DNA from: Spirochaetaceae bacterium
GTDB lineage: Bacteria > Spirochaetota > Spirochaetia > Treponematales > Breznakiellaceae
Assembly: GCA_031284295.1 (NCBI GenBank)
Contig: JAITAE010000042.1
Span: 1-12,269 of the forward strand
DNA length: 12,269 nt
Direction: 5' to 3'
Shown piece after piece: positions 5,872 to 12,269 of the stretch (positions within the stretch are counted from its first letter, which is position 1; every line of letters starts with the position of its first letter). The notes beneath the pieces were generated by a model. That model did no database searches. It was given only the letters and a program-made list of their open reading frames with translations, and had not been told where the DNA came from. The translations under genes and the position numbers were made by a program.

Positions 5872-6615
5872 TTGGAAACGATTTTTTCGTGCCGGGATAT
5901 AAGCAAATGCTACGAAGGATCGCCTGTAATCCGCGGCGTAAACCTTGAACTCGCCTCCGGCGAGTTCATATCGTTGCTGGGCCGCTCCGGCGTAGGTAAA
6001 ACCACGCTGTTCAACATCCTTTCCGGCGTTGACAGGCCCGACTCAGGCGGCGTATACCTTTCCGGCGAAAACATCACCGGCGTTTCAGGTCGCGTGTCGT
6101 ACATGTTGCAGAAAGACCTGCTGCTAGAATACCGGACTGCGCTGGACAACGTGATACTGCCGCTCGTCATACTCAGGACGCCGCCACGGGAGGCGCGCCG
6201 GCGCGCGGCGGCGCTCTTTCCGCGTTTCGGCCTTGCCGGGTGCGAAAACAAGTACCCGCGCCAAATGTCAGGCGGTATGCGTCAGCGGGCGGCGTTGCTG
6301 CGAACCTGCATGATGAACAACCCTGTCATGCTCCTTGACGAACCGTTTTCCGCGCTGGACGCGATTACGCGGCTGAGTATGCATCACTGGTACAAGGAAA
6401 TCGCCGCCGCGATGAAGCTTTCTACGTTTTTCATCACGCACGATGTTGATGAAGCGCTGTTGCTTTCGGACAGCGTGTACATCATGGACAAAACGCCGGG
6501 AGAGATAACGCGCCGCTTTGACATTGCGCCGTCCCGCGCACTGACTGAGGATTTCCCCGCGTCGCCGGAATACGCCTCGTTCAAAAAACAGATATTCGCC
6601 GCCATTAACATGTGA
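5872..6615 (+). CDS. thiZ: ThiZ, ATPase of the thiamine-precursor importer
   Basis: This 247-residue ABC ATPase powers the ThiXYZ importer. Walker A is GRSGVGKTT (37-45), the Q-loop is at Q80 (MLQKD), the signature is MSGGM (132-136), Walker B is VMLLDEP (152-158) and the switch histidine is H190 (ITHDVDEA). The MSGGMRQR signature is common to NitT/TauT-type ATPases. The start is a TTG at 5872, nine bases after the thiY stop; no ATG near the N-terminus gives a full beta strand, so TTG is preferred. It is the last gene of the operon. A GC-rich hairpin follows at 6645-6660, but it lacks a T tract. Confidence 0.9.
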   Translation: METIFSCRDISKCYEGSPVIRGVNLELASGEFISLLGRSGVGKTTLFNILSGVDRPDSGGVYLSGENITGVSGRVSYMLQKDLLLEYRTALDNVILPLVILRTPPREARRRAAALFPRFGLAGCENKYPRQMSGGMRQRAALLRTCMMNNPVMLLDEPFSALDAITRLSMHHWYKEIAAAMKLSTFFITHDVDEALLLSDSVYIMDKTPGEITRRFDIAPSRALTEDFPASPEYASFKKQIFAAINM

Positions 6616-6940
6616 GAGGTCCGGGCCTTAGCGGGCGGATTGAGGCCGCCGCCAGGCGGCTGTCGTATTTACCGGGAGATTCCGCCTTTGCCGGAGTGAG
6701 CAATTTATAACTTGTGAGGCGCATAATTTTAGGTGGCCTTTTCTATAGAGAAAAGCATCGGCACGTAAGGACTCAGTAATATTTGTTTAATACCCTGAAA
6801 CACTTGGCCAATCTTTTTTGAAGTGCGGAAACAGGAAAGTATAGAAACGGCATCGTAAACACGGTAGAACAAAGTCGCAAAACCAAACTATCGGAGGTTA
6901 ACGGGCCCTTAACATTTGAAGACGACTTAAAATATAAACA
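6616..6940. other. Intergenic region after thiZ with two hairpins
   Basis: No gene is supported here. GCCGCC-GCCA-GGCGGC (6645-6660) is a strong hairpin 30 bases past the thiZ stop and may mark the transcript end even without a U-run. CTTTTCT-ATAG-AGAAAAG (6738-6755) is a second, perfect 7-bp hairpin. The minus-strand ORF at 6773-6961 has no family features and low plausibility. Confidence 0.5.
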
Positions 6941-6970
6941 TTGACGTATCGGCAGTTTCATATTTAGAAT
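6941..6970 (+). promoter_or_regulatory. Probable sigma-70 promoter of the symporter gene
   Basis: TTGACG (6941-6946) and TAGAAT (6965-6970) are separated by 18 bases, each matching five of six consensus positions. The leader to the start codon at 7054 would be about 75 bases. A further TATAAT at 7003-7008 lacks a clear -35 box but could serve as an alternative. The type differs from the Bacteroidetes promoter at 3597, in keeping with a different host. Confidence 0.5.
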
Positions 6971-7053
6971 TATATCAGTCCTATTTATTTAATTAAAAGT
7001 AGTATAATACTGTTATTAAAATGTGTGGATTGCCATACATTAGGGAGTGTGCT

Positions 7054-8427
7054 ATGGACGGATTTTTTGCGGTTGTTGGAGCCATTTCAGGATTTTTCTG
7101 GAATGTATTGTTCTTGGTTGTGCTGGTAGGCGGAGGGATTTTTCTTACAATAAGGCTGAATTTTTTTCAAATAAGGCATCTTCCCTATATCCTGAAGCAA
7201 ACTTTTGGTAAATTGCTTGACAAGGGCAAGGGCGAGGGGACGGTAAGTCCATTTCAGGCGGTTTCTACCGCGATGGCGTCTACTATAGGGGCGTCCAATA
7301 TTGTGGGGGTTCCAGCGGCAATAGCGTTTGGCGGCCCCGGCGCGCTTTTTTGGATGTGGATAATATTCATACTGGGCGGCGCTACTAAATTTTCTGAGGT
7401 AGTATTGGGTATACAATACCGGCAAAAGAACACTGACGGCCAATATGTCGGCGGTCCTTTTTACTACGAAGCCAACGGATTTCCGATAAAATCCGTGGGC
7501 ATTGCGATGGCGAAAATATATGCCGTTGTTTCGATGATATACTACATCCCTTCAATTGCGACACAATCTGTCTCTCTTGTCCAAAATGCCGAGAAATTGG
7601 GGGTAAACAAGTACATTTCCACCATTATACTGATGGTTTTAGTAGGCGCGGTAGTCTTGGGCGGCCTTATCCGTGTGGCAAAGGTAATGAGTAAAATGGT
7701 GCCTACGATGTGCATCCTGTATTTTGCTGGTTCACTTATTGTGATATTCGCCAATATCGAGAATCTTCTACCCAGTCTGGCTCTTGTGTTTGAATCGGCG
7801 TTTAAACCCGCCGCCGCTACAGGCGGATTTCTTGGGGCCGGGATTTCGATGGCTATCCGCATGGGGCTTGCGCGCGGAACTTATTCCTGCGAAGCCGGTA
7901 TGGGATCGGCGCCCATAGCACACGCCGCCGCGGTCACCGACCATCCTGTAAGGCAAGGTTTCTGGGGCGTTTTTGAGGTTCTGATAGACGGCTTGGTTTG
8001 CACTTTGTCAGGGCTTGTAGTGTTGACCAGCGGTGTATGGAAAGAATTAGATCCCAGCATCGCGTTTACCATGCCGTCTCTGGCTTTTACCAGTGTTCTG
8101 GGCGATGCAGGCGGGTATATCGTTACCATTTCCGTATTACTCTTTGTGCTGTCCACCATCATAGCTATTATCTGGTATGCTGAAAAAGTTGTCGAATTCA
8201 CATTTTCCACGACAGTCTCCAAATATGCCCGCGTCATTTATACATTGAGCATCATGCTGGGAGCTTTTTGGGGCTTGGAAGCTGTCCTCGCTGTACTCGA
8301 CCTTGCCAACGCATTTATAATCCTGCCAAACATGGCTACCGTTTTGGTACTCAGCCCGCTGATTGTGAAGTTGTACAAGGAGTTTTTTTCAAGCGATAAA
8401 TTCTACCTAAAAGATATCAGGAAGTAA
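7054..8427 (+). CDS. Sodium:alanine/glycine symporter (AGCS family)
   Basis: The 457-residue membrane protein belongs to the alanine/glycine:cation symporter family, which imports small amino acids with sodium or protons. The family region TAMASTIGASNIVGV then GGPGALFWMW corresponds to the usual TxxATVGTGNIAG...GGPGAxFWMW, and GMGSAPIAHAAA then HPVRQGFWG corresponds to the second signature. About ten hydrophobic helices are visible. Several positions differ from the usual pattern: TIGASN for TVGTGN, TYSCEAG for LFSNEAG, and IDGLVCT for IDTxxVCT. These flank the substrate site, so the substrate may not be plain alanine. The start at 7054 has AGGGAG six bases upstream; the in-frame ATG at 7021 is less well placed. 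The gene is markedly more AT-rich in its 5' half than its neighbours (19 of 60 bases are G or C at 7141-7200). It has its own promoter and terminator. Confidence 0.92.
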   Translation: MDGFFAVVGAISGFFWNVLFLVVLVGGGIFLTIRLNFFQIRHLPYILKQTFGKLLDKGKGEGTVSPFQAVSTAMASTIGASNIVGVPAAIAFGGPGALFWMWIIFILGGATKFSEVVLGIQYRQKNTDGQYVGGPFYYEANGFPIKSVGIAMAKIYAVVSMIYYIPSIATQSVSLVQNAEKLGVNKYISTIILMVLVGAVVLGGLIRVAKVMSKMVPTMCILYFAGSLIVIFANIENLLPSLALVFESAFKPAAATGGFLGAGISMAIRMGLARGTYSCEAGMGSAPIAHAAAVTDHPVRQGFWGVFEVLIDGLVCTLSGLVVLTSGVWKELDPSIAFTMPSLAFTSVLGDAGGYIVTISVLLFVLSTIIAIIWYAEKVVEFTFSTTVSKYARVIYTLSIMLGAFWGLEAVLAVLDLANAFIILPNMATVLVLSPLIVKLYKEFFSSDKFYLKDIRK

Positions 8428-8436
8428 GCTGTATCC

Positions 8437-8470
8437 GTGCGCCCGCCAAACCGGGCGCACTATATTTTTT
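8437..8470 (+). terminator. Rho-independent terminator of the symporter gene
   Basis: A perfect 9-bp stem GTGCGCCCG/CGGGCGCAC (8437-8445 and 8452-8460) with loop CCAAAC is followed by TATATTTTTT. It begins 10 bases after the stop codon and isolates the symporter from yejE. Confidence 0.9.
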
Positions 8471-8537
8471 ACATGGGAAATCCCTCAAATACAGGATAAC
8501 CGTATATGAATATTTATCCTATGGTTTTGGGCGCGTG

Positions 8538-8647
8538 AATCAAACCCGCGAAGCGAGTTTGATTTCCGGACTTTGCGTTTCGCACGAACTCCATAAGGAA
8601 GCGCTTTGCGCCAAAAACCGGGCCAAGCTCAACGCGGAGCGTTGAGC
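8538..8647. repeat. Cluster of small hairpins (first group)
   Basis: Three inverted repeats lie within 110 bases. The first has AATCAAAC (8538-8545) pairing with GTTTGATT (8557-8564), with CGC-GAA-GCG inside. The second is GCGC-TTT-GCGC (8601-8611). The third is GCTCAACGC-GGA-GCGTTGAGC (8627-8647). Each closes on a three-base loop. A minus-strand ORF crosses the area (8514-8696), but its product reads like translated palindromes and resembles nothing I know. Confidence 0.65.
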
Positions 8648-8751
8648 CCGCTTCTATCTTGCGCAGAGCTTCGTGTCCGGAATAGGTTCCCCGCATGGGA
8701 AAACCTGCATTTATATTGCCGTCATGATACTGGCAGCCTGCTACACTTGTA

Positions 8752-8889
8752 GGTTTTTATAACTTTTTCAACGAAGAATTTTATAAAAACCACGATTATC
8801 CGGTGTGCTGTCGTAGCGCTACTTAGGCTGTTTGCAAAGTAAAAAATCGACTTTCAGCCGATTTTTGAAGGTTCTATGCACGAAGTGCA
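8752..8889. repeat. Cluster of small hairpins (second group, upstream of yejE)
   Basis: Four inverted repeats are present. GGTTTTTATAA (8752-8762) pairs with TTATAAAAACC (8781-8791). GTAGCGCTAC (8813-8822) is a perfect palindrome. AAAAATCG (8842-8849) pairs with CGATTTTT (8859-8866). TGCAC-GAA-GTGCA (8877-8889) is a hairpin ending 21 bases before the yejE start. The last could influence yejE translation or mark a mobile-repeat boundary; neither is shown. Confidence 0.65.
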
Positions 8890-8910
8890 ACAAACTGCTA
8901 GAATACAGTG

Positions 8911-9948
8911 ATGGCTTACCAAACAAAACCGGTAAAAACAGGACGTAGGACGCGCTGGGAATTGTTCAAACGGAACAAGCGCGGTTATGTGTCGTTGTGG
9001 ATTTTTGCCACGCTGTTCGGTTTGAGCCTTTTTTCTGAGTTTATAGCCAATGACCGCCCACTATTCGTCCATTTTGACGGAAAATTCTACTTCCCCGTCC
9101 TCAAAAACTATTCAGAGTTGACATTTGGCGGGGAATTCGACATAAACACGGACTATCGCGACCCCTACATCATCAAACTTATCAATGAAAGAGGCTGGAT
9201 GGTATACGCGCCGATTCGCTTCAGTTACAACACGATAAACTATGTGCTGCCGCGCCCCGCTCCCTCGCCGCCCACTCGGGAAAACTGGTTCGGCACGGAT
9301 GACAGGGGGCGCGACGTTGCCGCCCGCCTGCTCTACGGCTTCCGTGTATCGGTACTGTTCGCCCTTGCCCTGACGATAACAAGCTCCGTGATCGGGATAA
9401 CGCTGGGAGCGCTGCAAGGCTACTTTGGCGGCGCTTTTGATATACTCTTTCAACGCTTTATCGAGGTCTGGTCCGGGATGCCCTCACTTTTTATGCTGAT
9501 AATACTGTCGTCCGTTGTGGAACCGAACTTTTGGTGGCTGCTCGGCATAACGCTGCTGTTTGGCTGGATGGGCCTTGTATCCCTCGTCCGCGCCGAATTC
9601 CTGCGCGCCCGTAACTTTGAGTATGTGCTTGCCGCCCGCGCGATGGGGATGAAACATTCCCGCATCATGTTTGTACACATACTGCCAAACGCGATGACAA
9701 GCGCGCTAAGTTACCTGCCATTCATCCTCGGCGGCTCTATAACCACGCTGACATCGCTTGACTTTCTGGGTTTCGGCCTTCCCTCAGGCTCGCCCTCACT
9801 CGGCGAACTGCTCGCGCAGGGCAAGGCGAACCTTCACGCCCCGTGGCTCGGCGTGTCGGCCTTCGTTATACTCGCCTTGAGCCTCTCACTGCTCGTATTC
9901 ATAGGTGAAGCGGTGCGCGACGCCTTTGACCCGCGAAGGAACGGCTGA
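8911..9948 (+). CDS. yejE: YejE-type permease of a peptide ABC importer
   Basis: This 345-residue protein is a DppC/OppC-class inner-membrane permease. It is specifically YejE-like: the long extracytoplasmic insert after the first helix, rich in FDGKFYFPVLKNY and INERGWMVYAPI, is characteristic of YejE, and its length matches the E. coli protein (341 residues). NWFGTDDRGRDVAARLLYG (125-143) is the class signature. The EAA docking loop is at about 237-261 (YVLAARAMGM, then HILPNA). Helices lie at about 27-45, 145-170, 189-205, 208-225, 265-285 and 312-332. YejABEF systems take up oligopeptides, including microcin C in E. coli. The ATG at 8911 follows a GTG at 8908 in the same frame; neither has a clear Shine-Dalgarno site. 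yejA and yejB, usually upstream, are absent here. Confidence 0.92.
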   Translation: MAYQTKPVKTGRRTRWELFKRNKRGYVSLWIFATLFGLSLFSEFIANDRPLFVHFDGKFYFPVLKNYSELTFGGEFDINTDYRDPYIIKLINERGWMVYAPIRFSYNTINYVLPRPAPSPPTRENWFGTDDRGRDVAARLLYGFRVSVLFALALTITSSVIGITLGALQGYFGGAFDILFQRFIEVWSGMPSLFMLIILSSVVEPNFWWLLGITLLFGWMGLVSLVRAEFLRARNFEYVLAARAMGMKHSRIMFVHILPNAMTSALSYLPFILGGSITTLTSLDFLGFGLPSGSPSLGELLAQGKANLHAPWLGVSAFVILALSLSLLVFIGEAVRDAFDPRRNG

Positions 9949-11576
9949 TGGAAGACGGTAAACAGAACGCGCTTGTCGAGTACCGGGGTTTCAGAGCCGC
10001 GTTTCGTTCAAGTATCGCCGGGGCCGATCGGCAAAATTCCAACGAAGTGGTGCACGGTATAAACCTTTCCATAGCAAAAAATGAGGTTACCGCGCTTGTC
10101 GGTGAGAGTGGCAGCGGTAAAACCGTGAGCGCCCAGGCGCTTCTGCGGCTGCAAAGCCCCGATCTGGTAGATTATTCTGGCGGCGAACTGCTGTTTGATG
10201 GGCGCGACATCCTTAAAATGAACGAATCGGAGCTTCGGGGCATACGCGGGCGGGAAATCGGCATAATCTTTCAGGAACCGGCTACAAGCCTTAACCCGCT
10301 GCACCGCATAGAACGCCAGGTTGCCGAGCCGCTTATCGTTCACGGCGGGGTACGGGCGGCGGACGCGCGGCCGGTCGTGATAGACTGGCTGCAAAAGGTG
10401 GGTTTGCGTGACGCGGAAAAGCGGCTTGGCGCTTTTCCGCACGAACTTTCAGGCGGCGAACGGCAGCGTGTGATGATAGCGCTCGCCCTGATCAACAGGC
10501 CGAAACTGCTTGTCGCGGACGAGCCGACCACGGCGCTCGATGTTACGATTCAGGCGCAGATACTTGAACTGATACGCTCGTTGCAGCGGGAACTGGGCAT
10601 GGCGGCGCTGTTCATAACCCACGACCTGAATCTTGCCCGCCGTATCGCGGACCGCATCGCCGTTATGAAAGATGGCCTGATCATAGAAAGCGGCGCGACG
10701 GATGAAATTTTCTCCCGGCCCAAACAGGACTACACGCGGATGCTGCTGTCGGACGATTCCGGGCAGGAAAGCCCGCCGCCTGCCGCCGCTACAACCGAGG
10801 ATGCCGCTTCGGTAAGCGGCCTTAAAGTGTACTTTCCCGTGAAAAAAGGCTTTTTTCGCCGTACCGCCTCGTACATCAAGGCGCTTGACGGCGTCAGCTT
10901 CTCGCTACGCAAGGGTGAAACCCTGGGCATTGTGGGTGAAAGCGGCAGCGGCAAGACCACTTTGGGAAAAGCGCTGCTACGTTTGCAGAAAAGCGAAGGG
11001 CTTATCACGATTGACGGGCAGAAAATCCAGAATTTAGACGAAAAACCCCTGCGCCCCATACGACGGAAGATGCAAGTCATCTTTCAAGATCCCTATGGTT
11101 CGCTGTCGCCGCGCATGACGGTGCGAGGTATCGTGGGCGAGGGGCTTTTGATACACAATATCGGTGCGAAAGAGGAGCGCGAAGCCCGCGTTAAGGCGGC
11201 GATGAACGAGGTTGGGCTGGGTGATCCGGACTTCTTTGACCGTTATCCCAACGAATTTTCAGGCGGGCAGCGCCAACGCATAGCGCTTGCGCGCGCACTG
11301 GTGATGGAGCCGGCAATCCTTGTCCTGGACGAACCGACATCCAGCCTTGACCGCGCCACCCAGTTTCAGGTGGTAAATCTGCTCCGCGACATCCAGCAAA
11401 AACACGGCCTCTCGTACATTTTCATCAGCCACGATCTTCGCATCGTGCGGAGTCTCTGTCATTCGCTCATCATCATGCGGGCGGGCAAAATAGTCGAGTC
11501 CGGCCCGGCGCGGGGCATATTCAGCGCTCCCCGGCACGAGTACACACGGACACTGCTAAAAACGGCCCTGGAATAA
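9948..11576 (+). CDS. yejF: YejF-type double ATPase of the peptide importer
   Basis: The 542-residue protein carries two complete ABC ATPase domains in tandem, as YejF does. Domain 1 has Walker A GESGSGKT (52-59), Q109 in FQEP, signature LSGGE (167-171), Walker B LLVADEP (187-193) and H225. Domain 2 has Walker A GESGSGKT (330-337), FQDP, signature FSGGQ (437-441), Walker B ILVLDEP (457-463) and H495. A Pro/Ala/Ser-rich linker of about 25 residues joins them (near 268-290). All catalytic residues are intact in both halves. The start overlaps the yejE stop by one base (TGATG) with AAGGA upstream, so the pair is translationally coupled. It would energise import through YejE and a missing YejB partner. 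A glutathione-type GsiA is the nearest alternative, but the context favours YejF. Confidence 0.94.
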   Translation: MEDGKQNALVEYRGFRAAFRSSIAGADRQNSNEVVHGINLSIAKNEVTALVGESGSGKTVSAQALLRLQSPDLVDYSGGELLFDGRDILKMNESELRGIRGREIGIIFQEPATSLNPLHRIERQVAEPLIVHGGVRAADARPVVIDWLQKVGLRDAEKRLGAFPHELSGGERQRVMIALALINRPKLLVADEPTTALDVTIQAQILELIRSLQRELGMAALFITHDLNLARRIADRIAVMKDGLIIESGATDEIFSRPKQDYTRMLLSDDSGQESPPPAAATTEDAASVSGLKVYFPVKKGFFRRTASYIKALDGVSFSLRKGETLGIVGESGSGKTTLGKALLRLQKSEGLITIDGQKIQNLDEKPLRPIRRKMQVIFQDPYGSLSPRMTVRGIVGEGLLIHNIGAKEEREARVKAAMNEVGLGDPDFFDRYPNEFSGGQRQRIALARALVMEPAILVLDEPTSSLDRATQFQVVNLLRDIQQKHGLSYIFISHDLRIVRSLCHSLIIMRAGKIVESGPARGIFSAPRHEYTRTLLKTALE

Positions 11577-11983
11577 CCTCGCCGGGCCGCCAGCCGCTTA
11601 AATACGCGGGTATGTCAGTGTCGCGTTGTCCCTGCTATATACCAGGTCTTTCACTCTTCACTACAAAGGGGGGCGCTGTTTTCCATGCCTCTATCGGCAC
11701 ATAGCCGCCCCATCGCCGCGCCCCAGCCCGATAACAGCGCGCGAAACATTGAGCGCGTTTAGATAAAAACGCCGCAGGCTGTGGCGCTGGACCAGGCCGC
11801 TGTTTAGAATAAGTTTTTAGCGCCCTCGCTACAGCCCCGCGTTGCGGGTCTTCCGCTACCCCCCAATCCGCCGCAACCCCGGAATGGGTCCGCGAATTAA
11901 ACGAATTAACACGAATAATAGGCGATTTGCGCCGCCGCGCTACGCGCCGCTTACCGCAAACTCCAGGCCGTTATCGTGAGAGG
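11577..11983. other. Gene-free region after yejF
   Basis: I find no coding sequence with family features and no obvious terminator after yejF. The sequence is GC-rich and contains short inverted pieces such as CCCGC-GTT-GCGGG (11836-11848). It may be degraded coding or mobile DNA, but no frame gives a recognisable product. Confidence 0.45.
11893..11919 (+). repeat. Short tandem CGAATTAA-like repeat
   Basis: CGAATTAAA, CGAATTAACA and CGAATAATA follow one another with a period of 9-10 bases. On the minus strand this reads as TTCGTGTTAATTCG-type sequence. No coding explanation is visible. Confidence 0.6.
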
Positions 11984-12060
11984 TGTCACCTTCACCCTTC
12001 ACACCATCACCCATCACCCTTCACCATTCACCATTCACTTTTCATTCTTAACTCTTCACT
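11984..12060 (+). repeat. Degenerate heptamer array, consensus about (A/C)TTCACC
   Basis: About eleven units of seven bases can be read in register, the clearest from 12005: CATCACC, CATCACC, CTTCACC, ATTCACC, ATTCACT, TTTCATT, CTTAACT, CTTCACT. Two or three more, with one-base slips, precede them from 11984. The array is almost free of G on this strand and ends seven bases before the stop codon of the minus-strand gene at 12067. Units nearer that gene are more diverged and T-rich. Confidence 0.8.
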
Positions 12061-12066
12061 TTTTCC

Positions 12067-12269
12067 CTACGGGATCACCGCGCTGAAGATGGCGCTCCAG
12101 TCGCCCTTTAACACGGCGCCGGTTTCCCAGCGCACCGTGAAGTAGACCTTCTTGCCGCGCTGGTTTTCGTCGAAAACCAGCGCCAGCGGGTTTCTCGTGG
12201 CAAAGGCCGAGTGCAGAAGGTCGCCGACGACCGCCGGGGGCGTGTCCGCGATGACCCACAGGCACTCCA
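12067..12269 (-). CDS. Conserved hypothetical protein, C-terminal fragment
   Basis: Read leftward from 12267, one frame stays open for 66 codons and ends at TAG (12067-12069); the start lies beyond the window. It begins ECLWVIADTPPAVVGDLLHS, contains RGKKVYFTVRWE and ends GDWSAIFSAVIP. The alternating strand pattern and final WSxIxSAVIP resemble the tail of a hypothetical family I associate with gut Treponema and some Bacteroidetes, whose N-terminal part is helical. This is memory-based and no function is known to me. A second minus frame that starts with ATG at 12265 gives an Arg/Gly-rich product and is a shadow. The gene converges on yejF across the repeat-bearing gap. Confidence 0.6.
   Translation of the reverse strand, partial: ECLWVIADTPPAVVGDLLHSAFATRNPLALVFDENQRGKKVYFTVRWETGAVLKGDWSAIFSAVIP

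Noticed and set aside
8514..8696. Minus-strand ORF of 60 codons in the hairpin region
   Set aside because: Its sequence is made of translated inverted repeats, with no ribosome binding site and no family resemblance.
11984..12060. CRISPR array
   Set aside because: Units are 7 bases with no spacers and no cas genes nearby; it is a simple tandem repeat.

Overview
The window looks like two different bacterial sources joined together. Positions 1 to about 3,790 look like a Bacteroidetes (Bacteroidales-type) chromosome. Evidence is a minus-strand Rnf operon in the usual order for that group (RseC-like protein, long multi-cluster RnfB, RnfC), a RAYT transposase flanked by its palindromes, and a promoter with the Bacteroidetes spacing TTTG-N19-TAnnTTTG. 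Positions from about 3,795 to the end are GC-richer, with conventional Shine-Dalgarno sites and TTGACn/TAnAAT-type promoters. Their gene content (thiXYZ with a thiamine-binding protein, an AGCS symporter, yejEF, and a hypothetical tail resembling proteins I associate with Treponema) suggests a gut Treponema-like spirochaete. The phylum assignments are inference from motifs and style; no database search was possible.

Layout. 1-2436 (minus): rnfC (cut by the window edge), rnfB and rseC-like. 2577-3303: a RAYT/REP unit, with the transposase gene at 2709-3158 bracketed by two nested pairs of inverted palindromes. 3304-3596: short direct repeats and otherwise unassigned sequence. 3597-3792: a regulatory leader made of a Bacteroidetes promoter, a TPP riboswitch and an intrinsic terminator. 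3820-6615 (plus): a four-gene thiamine-precursor import operon with overlapping or closely spaced genes. 7054-8427 (plus): a sodium:amino-acid symporter with its own promoter and a strong terminator. 8471-8910: a gene-free stretch packed with small hairpins. 8911-11576 (plus): yejE-yejF, permease and double ATPase of a peptide importer, without yejA or yejB beside them. 11577-12066: gene-free sequence with a nonamer repeat and a heptamer array. 12067-12269 (minus): the 3' end of an unidentified gene.

How the genes work together. RnfB and RnfC are subunits of the membrane ferredoxin:NAD+ oxidoreductase that builds an ion gradient; the RseC-like protein probably supports redox maintenance linked to it. 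In the thi operon, ThiY would capture a pyrimidine precursor of thiamine, ThiX carry it through the membrane and ThiZ power the step. The first gene encodes a small thiamine-binding protein, and the TPP riboswitch plus terminator upstream would shut the operon off when thiamine pyrophosphate is plentiful.

The point of greatest interest is that the compositional and phylogenetic switch falls within or just after this riboswitch-terminator leader, yet leader and operon fit functionally. That could mean an assembly chimera seeded on a conserved riboswitch, or a real transfer that placed a spirochaete-type operon under a Bacteroidetes leader. I did not find a convincing wholly new system; the other unusual items are repeat structures and the orphan yejEF pair.
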